A stretch of DNA of 47,131 nt from Acidimicrobiia bacterium (GTDB lineage Bacteria; Actinomycetota; Acidimicrobiia; Acidimicrobiales; Ilumatobacteraceae), in the NCBI GenBank assembly GCA_009923785.1, contig RFSV01000006.1, forward strand, positions 1 to 47,131. Reading direction: 5' to 3'. Below are positions 40,798-47,131 of this stretch, piece by piece. Below the pieces are notes generated by a model, which was given only the letters and a program-made list of their open reading frames with translations, did no database searches and had not been told where the DNA came from. Made by a program: the position numbers and the translations under genes. The stretch's first letter is position 1. The number at the start of each line of letters is the position of its first letter.

Positions 40798-41574
40798 TCA
40801 GCCCGGCAGTGACTCGACCAATCGGACGATCGCCGGCCCCACGATGACGACGAGAAGCGTCGGAAGTACACAGAACACGGTCGGAAAGATCATCTTCAAC
40901 GACAACTTGGCCGCATGCTCTTCGACGGCCTGACGACGGCGACGTCGAGCCGTCTCACCTTGTTGACGAAGGACTCCCGCCAAAGGAGTTCCCAATTTCT
41001 GGTTCTGTTGAACGGCCGAGACGAACATCGATACACCTGGGGTAGGTGTGCGCTCACGCATCTGATCGAGAGCTGTTGTTCGCGGTACTCCGACCCCCAC
41101 TCGGTCGAGAACGAACGTGAATTCGTCGGCAAGGGCCGTGCGATGACGATTTGCGTACTGACCCATCACTGCCTCGAGCGTCAGTCCGGCTTCCACACCC
41201 ATGACAAGTTCACCGAGAGCGTCACTCAACTCGAGCTCGACTCCCAAGCGACGTTTCTTCTCTTTCGAGCGGGCCAACATGAGCGGAACCTGCCAGCCGG
41301 CTGCCACCAAGAATCCACTCGCCAGCAGATTCGGTGCTGATGGCTGTGACATGACGACCAGAAGAGCGAAAACGGCCATCGAGAGTGATCCGACTACCTG
41401 AGCCTTGGCCACCGAGGCGAGTCCGTCGTCGGTTCCCCGCACGAGCCCGACCGCTTCGAGCAGAGTGTCACGCCGATGCCGGCTCAATGATCGGCCAGTG
41501 CGCACCCTCCAAGACGACGGCAGGCGATGCACAAGAAGTGCGGCGGCCGACGCGAACATGAGCGACGCGACCAT
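40798..41574 (-). CDS. tadC: Tad/type II secretion F-type membrane protein (TadC-like)
   Basis: A 258-residue inner-membrane platform protein of the Tad pilus. It has N-terminal hydrophobic segments, the T2SSF helical domain (about 110-225, with ELSDALGELVMGVEAGLTLEAVM and KLGTPLAGVLRQQGETARRRRR), and a final hydrophobic pair ending FPTVFCVLPTLLVVIVGP. I chose the ATG at 41574, which overlaps the tadB stop (TGATG), over an in-frame ATG at 41619. Confidence 0.85.
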   Translation of the reverse strand: MVASLMFASAAALLVHRLPSSWRVRTGRSLSRHRRDTLLEAVGLVRGTDDGLASVAKAQVVGSLSMAVFALLVVMSQPSAPNLLASGFLVAAGWQVPLMLARSKEKKRRLGVELELSDALGELVMGVEAGLTLEAVMGQYANRHRTALADEFTFVLDRVGVGVPRTTALDQMRERTPTPGVSMFVSAVQQNQKLGTPLAGVLRQQGETARRRRRQAVEEHAAKLSLKMIFPTVFCVLPTLLVVIVGPAIVRLVESLPG

Positions 41575-42419
41575 CACGCCACCACCTTGGGCGTTCCGAG
41601 TGAACGCAACCAGCGCCAACCGACGAAGCCGAGGAACAGACCGGCCATCGACATCGACCGGCCGAGCGAGGTCTCGACGAGCGGCGCGGTGTAACCCGGA
41701 CTCAAGAGCGAGACGATCACGAGCATGGCCGGGGGCATAGCGAGGAGAACCTGAGCACTCAAGCGACCGTCGGCGGTGAGACTGCGAATATCGCGTCGCA
41801 GTCGGTCCTCCTCCTCGATCGTCTCGACCACCGTCTCCAGAATTTCGACAAGCGATCCACCGTGACGACTCTGTAGCCCGATCGCCGAGGCGACCACACC
41901 GAGGTGTCGATCCTGCTCGCGATCGGCGACGGTTTGGAGCACTTCGTCGACGGCCGAGCCGAGCCGAACTTCGGACACGACTTCACGAAGTATGTCGCCG
42001 AGCGGTGCCGGCGTGTCCTCGGCGACTTCAGCAAAAGCCGCCATCACATTGCGTCCGATACGTAGGTGTCCCACGACCAATTGAAGAGCAGGGGCCAACT
42101 GGTCGGCGAACTGCTCACGGCGTTTACGGTCCCGACGCCCGTTCCACGACCGCCAGGTCATGACCGGAAGCACTCCAGCCAGCGCGCCCACCGGACCGAC
42201 CGCCACAATGCCGAGCACGGCGCAGAGACCTCCGAGTACCCCGAGGTTGACTGCCGTTCGCGACAGACGTCGACCGCGTCGACCGTCATCTTCCCGAGCC
42301 AGGCCCACCTGCTGTCGAGCCCGCAGAACGACGAGACGTCGATCGCGCGAACGGCTGATCTCGACGACGGCCAGAACGGCCGCGCAACCGAAAGCCAGAG
42401 CGGAAACGGTCGAGCTCAC
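41574..42419 (-). CDS. tadB: Tad/type II secretion F-type membrane protein (TadB-like)
   Basis: A 281-residue platform protein paired with TadC. Hydrophobic segments occur near 1-20, 56-88 and 232-275. The T2SSF domain is seen in FADQLAPALQLVVGHLRIGRNVMAAFAEVAEDTPAPLGDILREVVSEVRLG (about 103-153). The GTG start overlaps the CpaF/TadA stop by four bases. TadB and TadC together form the membrane platform on which the ATPase drives pilin assembly. Confidence 0.87.
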   Translation of the reverse strand: MSSTVSALAFGCAAVLAVVEISRSRDRRLVVLRARQQVGLAREDDGRRGRRLSRTAVNLGVLGGLCAVLGIVAVGPVGALAGVLPVMTWRSWNGRRDRKRREQFADQLAPALQLVVGHLRIGRNVMAAFAEVAEDTPAPLGDILREVVSEVRLGSAVDEVLQTVADREQDRHLGVVASAIGLQSRHGGSLVEILETVVETIEEEDRLRRDIRSLTADGRLSAQVLLAMPPAMLVIVSLLSPGYTAPLVETSLGRSMSMAGLFLGFVGWRWLRSLGTPKVVA

Positions 42420-43705
42420 GTGCGCAATCCCATGAACCGATGGGCCGACACACCTGTCGACACGAGAGGTGAATCCATATCGTTGCCAGAACGCACGAAG
42501 AGGTCGGCCGTCGACACGACCTCCCCTTCCATTCCGACCACCTCGGTGATCGACGACACGAATCGTCGGCCCGCAGCGTCGCGAGTCAACTGCACGATGA
42601 CGTCGATCGCCGAGGCGATCTGCTCACGGATGGCGCGCAGAGGAAGTTCCACACCACCGAGAAGAACCATCGTCTCCAGACGTCGGAGAGCATCACGCGG
42701 AGAATTGGCATGGAGAGTCGACAGTGATCCTTCGTGCCCGGTGTTCATGGCCTGCAACATGTCGAGTGCTTCAGATCCACGAACTTCGCCGACGACGATT
42801 CGATCGGGTCGCATACGCAGCGAGTTACGCACGAGGTCGCGAATCGAGATCTCACCGGCTCCTTCCGAGTTCGCTGGACGAGTCTCGAGACGGATGAGGT
42901 TCGGCAGATCGAGTGACAACTCCACGGCGTCTTCGACCGTGACGACTCGTTCGTGCCGAGCGATGTACGACGACAAGATGTTCAAGATCGTCGTCTTACC
43001 CGTACCGGTACCGCCACTCACCAGCACGTTGGCCTTCGATGCGACAGCACCCTTCAAGAAATCGGCGGCTTCAGCCGACAGCGATCCTCGCTCGACGAGA
43101 TCGTCGGTGGAAAGCTTTCCAGCTGTGAATTTTCTGATGGTGATCGATGCTCCGTCGACAGCGAGCGGAGGAAGTACCACATTGAGACGCGATCCGTCAG
43201 GCAGTCGAGCATCGACCATCGGAGACGATTGGTCGACCCGGCGGCCCGACGTACGAACCATACGATCGATCACTCTCAGCAATTGTTCGTTCGAATCGAA
43301 CGAACGATTCGTATGACGAAGGATCCCGTTCGACTCGACGAATACGGCATCGAGACCATTGACCATGATCTCGGAGACCTTTGGGTCGTCGAGCAGATCC
43401 TGGAGCGGACCGAAGCCGAGCAATTCGTCGAGAACGGCCGCCCGAACCCGTACTGGATCGCCGATCGACGACGACACCTCCGGAAGCGCCATCACCGACG
43501 ACACATGAGACTCGACGAGAACCCGCAGTCGATCGTCGGACATGGTGGCTCGGTCGGGCACCTCCGACAATCGGTCGCGAACTCTGTTCACGATGTCACC
43601 GAACTCGGCTCGTGACGGCAACCGGAATTCGGATTCCTCCGATTCGAGGGGTCTGATCGGCGTGACGTTCGATGTGACCCGATCGGCGCGGGCGGCGAGA
43701 CTCAC
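42416..43705 (-). CDS. tadA: Tad pilus assembly ATPase (CpaF/TadA)
   Basis: A 429-residue secretion ATPase of the CpaF/TadA family that powers Flp pilus extension and retraction. The N-terminal region recognises partners. The core has Walker A GGTGTGKTT (about 229-237), the Asp box near VVTVEDAVEL, Walker B-type IVVGEVRGSEALDMLQAMNTGHEGS and the His box STLHANSP. Length and motif order are normal. Its end overlaps tadB and its start overlaps the CpaE-like gene by four bases. Confidence 0.93.
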   Translation of the reverse strand: MSLAARADRVTSNVTPIRPLESEESEFRLPSRAEFGDIVNRVRDRLSEVPDRATMSDDRLRVLVESHVSSVMALPEVSSSIGDPVRVRAAVLDELLGFGPLQDLLDDPKVSEIMVNGLDAVFVESNGILRHTNRSFDSNEQLLRVIDRMVRTSGRRVDQSSPMVDARLPDGSRLNVVLPPLAVDGASITIRKFTAGKLSTDDLVERGSLSAEAADFLKGAVASKANVLVSGGTGTGKTTILNILSSYIARHERVVTVEDAVELSLDLPNLIRLETRPANSEGAGEISIRDLVRNSLRMRPDRIVVGEVRGSEALDMLQAMNTGHEGSLSTLHANSPRDALRRLETMVLLGGVELPLRAIREQIASAIDVIVQLTRDAAGRRFVSSITEVVGMEGEVVSTADLFVRSGNDMDSPLVSTGVSAHRFMGLRT

Positions 43706-44478
43706 GACTTACCACCGAAGGCGAATCGTCGTCGAACTACCACGTCATCAACTCCGAGGATGCGATCGCTGAAGTCGAAGAAAGCACGCGCGATCGGTCC
43801 TTGAGGTGACGACTCGGTGACCGGCGAGCCCTGATTCATGGCGGCAGCCACACTCGGGTGCTCGGGGACTTCCAGCACCGCCGACATTCCGAGGACTGCC
43901 TCGACGTCCTTCACCGACAAACCCACCCGGGTAGTCGATCGATTGACGACGAGGTGAACTTTCGACACCGACATCTCGAGTTGCGTCATGGTGTCGATCA
44001 GTTTGCGTCCAGCCTGTACCGACGGGACATCGGTGCCACTGACGAGAACGATGTGGGTCGCGCGATCGAGAGCTCCGAGGGTGTAGTCACTGATTCCGCC
44101 TGCAGTGTCGAGCACCACCGGACGCCCGAGCTCGATGAGTCGATCGACCACGGCGAAAGCTTCGGCCGGCTCGATGCGATCGGCTTCGACCGGATTACTC
44201 GGCGCACACAGCGCCTCGACTCCCGTCGGATGGGTGGCGAGCAACGATGACAGATCGACCTTCGAGTTCTCCTGAAGGCGACGAACCGCATCGTCGAGCC
44301 GATGAATGGGATGAAATCGCAGAGCGTATTCGACGTCACCGAAGTGAACGTCGAGATCGACCAGAACGGTCTGGTGGCGGCGACCCAGGGCCACGGCCAG
44401 ACTCGACGACACGGTGGTCTTTCCATTGCCACCCTTCGGGGACACAACGGCAACGACAGGGGCCTTGCGAGTACTCAT
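43702..44478 (-). CDS. CpaE/TadZ-like ParA-type ATPase
   Basis: A 258-residue MinD/ParA-fold ATPase with a deviant Walker A (SPKGGNGKTT, 13-22), an Asp-rich switch (VLVDLDVHFGDVEY, about 38-51) and VVLDTAGG near 120-127. CpaE/TadZ proteins position the pilus machine at a pole. This one lacks the N-terminal receiver-like domain of classic CpaE and is therefore short. It overlaps both neighbours by four bases. Confidence 0.85.
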   Translation of the reverse strand: MSTRKAPVVAVVSPKGGNGKTTVSSSLAVALGRRHQTVLVDLDVHFGDVEYALRFHPIHRLDDAVRRLQENSKVDLSSLLATHPTGVEALCAPSNPVEADRIEPAEAFAVVDRLIELGRPVVLDTAGGISDYTLGALDRATHIVLVSGTDVPSVQAGRKLIDTMTQLEMSVSKVHLVVNRSTTRVGLSVKDVEAVLGMSAVLEVPEHPSVAAAMNQGSPVTESSPQGPIARAFFDFSDRILGVDDVVVRRRFAFGGKS

Positions 44479-45080
44479 GCGCCCACCAACCAGATGCGAT
44501 TGTCGTTCGCGGCCACGAGCACTGCCGATAGCGACGACCGAGGGACTCCGAGCGAGATCACGGCCTCGTCTCTCGGCCCAAGTTCGTTGGGTGACGGAGC
44601 CTCGAGAACCACCGCATCCTTGGCAATCGGCAACGCAACGTCCGCGCCGATGTCGTAAATGTCGACCACGTCACCGGTGGTGACGAGCGGACCGACCCAA
44701 CGCTGCGCGTCGAGTCGAACCGAGACAGCGACGAAACCGACTCCGAGCCCTTCCACCACGTTGGCAGCGAATGACGAAGCGAGCAGTTGCTCACCAGCCA
44801 CGTGATCGGAGATGAGCACACCCTCGGGGAGATCTTCGACCGAGGACAGCACACCCGTCGCTCGGGCGTCGGCTTCCAACATCTTGACCTCGACACTCGT
44901 CACCAGATCTGAGGCCGACGTTCCTGCCTCGACCTCACGCGTCACGACCAAAGTGGGTTGACGCTCATCAGCGTTCGCCGCCTCGTCGTTCTTGGGAAGC
45001 ACCATCAACGTTCCGAAGGCCACGAGTACGAAAGCCAATGCGGCCGGAACGAAGCGTTTCAGTGCCTGGGGATTCTTCAT
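44475..45080 (-). CDS. CpaB/RcpC-like SAF-domain protein
   Basis: A 201-residue protein. An N-terminal membrane helix (about 8-27) precedes a SAF-like domain beginning TLVVTREVEAGTSASDLVTSVEVKMLEADARATGV (about 43-77) and ending IWLVGA. RcpC/CpaB proteins sit outside the membrane and associate with the secretin in diderms; in a monoderm the partner must differ. I chose the ATG at 45080 because it overlaps the upstream stop (ATGA) and gives a clean membrane anchor. Confidence 0.8.
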   Translation of the reverse strand: MKNPQALKRFVPAALAFVLVAFGTLMVLPKNDEAANADERQPTLVVTREVEAGTSASDLVTSVEVKMLEADARATGVLSSVEDLPEGVLISDHVAGEQLLASSFAANVVEGLGVGFVAVSVRLDAQRWVGPLVTTGDVVDIYDIGADVALPIAKDAVVLEAPSPNELGPRDEAVISLGVPRSSLSAVLVAANDNRIWLVGA

Positions 45081-46021
45081 GAACACACACCTCTTCCATC
45101 GAACGAGCACACTGCCCATGACGAGACGCCGAAGTCTTCGACTGCGACGTCACCTGGTGCCCCCTTCACGGTCCCCTGCTCGAAGACCACTTTCACGTTG
45201 CGATTGCTCGCCGCACCGGTCAGATTCACCTCGACGATGCGAACTTTCACGAAACCCACCACGTCGTAGGTCGCGTTCGCTCCCTCGAGACGAGGATTGG
45301 CGAACACAGGCAGAACTACCGACTGTCCGACCACTTCGTCGAGGTTCAATGCCGGAGACGGGATACCCGGGTCACCGTCGTAACTCTCTGCCACCGATAC
45401 CGAGCCTGGGTAGCCATTCACGATCCAACTCTGAGCATCGCTCATCGAATTGGCTCCGCCGTCGAAGTCGAGGATTCCCCAATTACCCGGAACCTCGGTT
45501 CCGCACTCGTCGGACTCCGCGTCGATCCCGATCGTGTAGGTGGTCGTCGACGACTTTCCGGAGTCCAACCAAGCTCGAAGAGCTTCATTGGCCACGCACA
45601 TCGCCGTCGGGCGCAGGCCGGTGATCCTGGATGTCGGGCCGATGCGGACCGATGCCGAGGCCGCAATGCCGGCCGAGTCGCGGCCGAAGAGTTGTGCGAA
45701 GTGTAGATCCACGTCATCGGATGCCGCCACCGTCGCCACCGAACCGTTGGCCGTGGTGGTCGTCGAACACGTGGCACCGGACGGCACGAGCGACAGAGCC
45801 GACGGCGCGCAAGTCGTGCCACCCAGAGCCGACGACTGAGCCACGGCCAGAGCCGAGGCCTCCACGTCGTTCTGCAACTTTTGCTTCTCCATCCAGACTC
45901 GTCCTCCATCGGCGACTACGGCCATGGCCATGGTCAGCGGAACGAAGGCGGCTGCCACGATGACTGCGACCGATCCACGATCGGTGACATCACGGGACGC
46001 AGACGAACGTCGACGACGCAT
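45077..46021 (-). CDS. TadE/TadG-like pilus assembly protein
   Basis: A 314-residue protein. A basic N-terminus and the helix GSVAVIVAAAFVPLTMAMAVVADGGRVW (about 16-43) match TadG-type pseudopilins (Tad-like N-terminal). A large extracytoplasmic part has Cys pairs near 75-85 and 143-172 and a VEFEQ-like beta domain. TadG-like proteins are thought to prime or cap the pilus. The start overlaps the TadE gene by 32 bases, more than the usual four, and no nearer start in frame is evident. Confidence 0.78.
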   Translation of the reverse strand: MRRRRSSASRDVTDRGSVAVIVAAAFVPLTMAMAVVADGGRVWMEKQKLQNDVEASALAVAQSSALGGTTCAPSALSLVPSGATCSTTTTANGSVATVAASDDVDLHFAQLFGRDSAGIAASASVRIGPTSRITGLRPTAMCVANEALRAWLDSGKSSTTTYTIGIDAESDECGTEVPGNWGILDFDGGANSMSDAQSWIVNGYPGSVSVAESYDGDPGIPSPALNLDEVVGQSVVLPVFANPRLEGANATYDVVGFVKVRIVEVNLTGAASNRNVKVVFEQGTVKGAPGDVAVEDFGVSSWAVCSFDGRGVCS

Positions 46022-46358
46022 CGAGATTCACCGTCCTGCTGCCGATCACCGGGATCGACACGTTCTGCACGGCAGTCAGTCGAACCTCGGCTGTTCCGTT
46101 CGAGCAGTCCTGCACGAGCTCGCACGACGTCGTTCCGACATCGTTCCCCGACAACCCGTCGAGAGCTGTCGGGCAGGCTTGCATCGGCTCGACCGAAGCG
46201 ACACGTGCCGCATCGCGAGCCGCTGACTGCAAGTGGAGCTGATCGAGAAAGACCATTCCACCGTTGACGATCACGAACAACAGAACGACGAGGAGTGGCA
46301 GAACGAGCGCGAACTCGACTGCCGCCACTCCATCGTCCGTCGTCCTGGGTCGCCGCAT
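45990..46358 (-). CDS. TadE-like pseudopilin
   Basis: A 122-residue protein with the TadE signature: a basic start, then DDGVAAVEFALVLPLLVVLLFVIVNGGMVF (about 8-37), including the Glu after the Gly expected of type IVb leaders. After processing by the prepilin peptidase it would be a minor pilin. The C-terminal half has four Cys residues. It lies four bases downstream of the Flp pilin gene and overlaps the TadG-like gene by 32 bases. Confidence 0.85.
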   Translation of the reverse strand: MRRPRTTDDGVAAVEFALVLPLLVVLLFVIVNGGMVFLDQLHLQSAARDAARVASVEPMQACPTALDGLSGNDVGTTSCELVQDCSNGTAEVRLTAVQNVSIPVIGSRTVNLDASSTFVCVP

Positions 46359-46362
46359 CGAC

Positions 46363-46542
46363 TCAGGGAAGGATCGAGTCGAAGAGTCCGCCTATGCGGC
46401 CACCGAGAGCGGCAGCGGCAATGGCCACGACACCGACGATGCCGGCCAGAAGGACGCCGTATTCGGCGGCCACGCCACCCTGGTCAGCCTCAGGAGTTGG
46501 GGCCGAGAGGCGGTTGAGAGCTCGAACGATCAAGCGATTCAT
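46363..46542 (-). CDS. flp: Flp/Fap-type major pilin
   Basis: A 59-residue prepilin. The leader MNRLIVRALNRLSAPTPEADQG is followed by the hydrophobic domain GVAAEYGVLLAGIVGVVAIAAAALGG; the Gly-x4-Glu-Tyr arrangement is the Flp processing signature. I chose the ATG at 46542 because AGAGGAG lies just upstream; a longer frame from 46569 has no such site. It is the first gene of the Tad locus. A promoter for the whole operon should lie in the 125 bases upstream, but I cannot name one. Confidence 0.85.
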   Translation of the reverse strand: MNRLIVRALNRLSAPTPEADQGGVAAEYGVLLAGIVGVVAIAAAALGGRIGGLFDSILP

Positions 46543-46547
46543 GATGT

Positions 46548-46552
46548 CTCCT
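46548..46552 (-). promoter_or_regulatory. Ribosome binding site of the Flp pilin gene
   Basis: AGGAG on the minus strand, five bases before the ATG at 46542, within AGAGGAGA. It decides this start over an in-frame ATG at 46569. Confidence 0.6.
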
Positions 46553-46648
46553 CTGTTCATGGTGTCCACTGAGTCGTGGACCCGACGAGGTCATCGCACG
46601 AAATGCGGATGTGTTACATCAACTGAGAATTTCTGAGGTTTTCTTGAA

Positions 46649-46668
46649 AGAGCCTGGTCGAGGGCTCT
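46649..46668 (-). terminator. Weak hairpin after the MeaB-type gene
   Basis: AGAGCC and GGCTCT form a 6-bp stem with an eight-base loop right at the stop codon of the GTPase gene, followed by TTTC on the minus strand. There is no real U-tract, so termination is uncertain. Confidence 0.3.
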
Positions 46669-47131
46669 CAGGGCTGGTCGAGACCGAGTATTTCACGGGC
46701 GGCCGCCGTCGGAGTGATGGTTCCCTCAGCCAGCAACTTCTCGAGTCGTGATGCCGAGTTGCGAACATCGGCGCGTCGGCGGAAATCGTCGACAAGTCGT
46801 TCTTCCACCGTCGACCACATCCAGTCGATCTGCTGGCGCACGCGACGCCGGGCGAAATCGCCCGACTTTTCCATGGCAGCACGGTGCTGCTCGATCTGCG
46901 ACCACAATTCGGCGATTCCATCCCCGGTGAGCGCACTGCACGTGAGTACCGGCGGAATCCACGACGCGCCCGGCGGATGCAAGAGTTCGAGGGCGGTAGC
47001 CAGTTCGCGAGCAGCCGCCTTGGCCTCCGTCACGTGCGAGCCATCGGCCTTGTTGACCGACAGCACATCGGCAAGTTCGAGTACACCCTTCTTTATGCCC
47101 TGCAACGAGTCACCCGTTCGGGCGAGCATGA
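46668..47131 (-). CDS. MeaB/ArgK-type P-loop GTPase (partial, N-terminus outside window)
   Basis: The C-terminal 154 codons of a GTPase chaperone of the MeaB/ArgK (LAO/AO transport ATPase) family. Visible are GDSLQGIKKGVLELADVLSVNKADG with the NKAD guanine motif (about 26-29 of the fragment), a CSALTGDG G5 motif and a helical C-terminal tail with REILGLDQ. These proteins protect methylmalonyl-CoA or related B12 mutases by cofactor gating. The Walker A and switch regions lie beyond the right edge, as does any mutase partner. Confidence 0.85.
   Translation of the reverse strand, partial: MLARTGDSLQGIKKGVLELADVLSVNKADGSHVTEAKAAARELATALELLHPPGASWIPPVLTCSALTGDGIAELWSQIEQHRAAMEKSGDFARRRVRQQIDWMWSTVEERLVDDFRRRADVRNSASRLEKLLAEGTITPTAAAREILGLDQP

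Noticed and set aside
42066-43316. Plus-strand open frame of 416 codons over cpaF/tadB
   Set aside because: Ser/Thr/Arg-rich antisense shadow; the minus strand carries Walker motifs and normal gene overlaps.

Overview
The window is 47 kb of gene-dense, high-GC chromosomal DNA. It holds 57 protein genes (the first and last are cut by the window edges) and one tRNA. No intergenic gap exceeds about 300 bases, and I see no phage, insertion sequence, CRISPR array or replication origin. The content points to a monoderm high-GC actinobacterium, most likely class Acidimicrobiia (Ilumatobacter-like). The reasons are an HU protein with a lysine-rich mycobacterial-type tail, a HelD/HelR-type helicase, a DUF222/13E12 HNH protein, a class E-like sortase, a Tad pilus locus without a secretin, acyl-ACP desaturase and P450 genes, and many apparently leaderless genes. 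The class-level placement is inference.

Layout. 1-3.1 kb, minus strand: enoyl-CoA hydratase fragment, lgt, an alpha/beta hydrolase and a TPR protein. 3.2-4.1 kb: an M48 metalloprotease. 4.1-5.8 kb, minus: a copper-handling operon (SCO1, PCuAC, cupredoxin). 5.9-8.0 kb, plus: a sortase with a lipoprotein signal, overlapping lnt. 8.0-9.3 kb: dtd and an aldose 1-epimerase-like gene. 9.35-11.4 kb: a one-piece sigma factor/anti-sigma zinc motif/membrane/extracellular protein. 11.4-16.0 kb: an overlapping glycosyltransferase-methyltransferase-(alpha/alpha)-barrel operon and an ALDH7. 16.0-23.0 kb: membrane protein, DtxR-type regulator, lipoprotein, HelD-like helicase, YbaK, cold-shock protein, thioesterase, ThDP enzyme. 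23.1-28.7 kb: two small proteins, HU, lipoprotein, TetR, cation antiporter, SRPBCC. 28.6-32.6 kb: HAD-P450-DUF3237 operon, a hotdog protein and an orphan. 32.7 kb: tRNA-Arg(CCT). 32.9-38.7 kb: two Gfo/Idh/MocA oxidoreductases, desaturase, LURP-like, VOC, membrane and HNH genes. 38.75-46.5 kb, minus: a Tad (Flp) pilus locus that ends in a prepilin peptidase, an ECF sigma factor and a repeat-rich membrane partner. 46.7 kb to the end: a MeaB-type GTPase fragment.

Themes. Lipoprotein biogenesis recurs: lgt, lnt and several lipoproteins, including the sortase. Membrane-linked control of sigma factors appears twice, once as a single fused polypeptide and once as a gene pair coupled to pilus genes. 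A -10-like TANNNT hexamer lies 6-7 nt upstream of about a dozen start codons, so many mRNAs are probably leaderless. I used this spacing to choose several start codons. All functional assignments come from reading motifs by eye; no database search was run.
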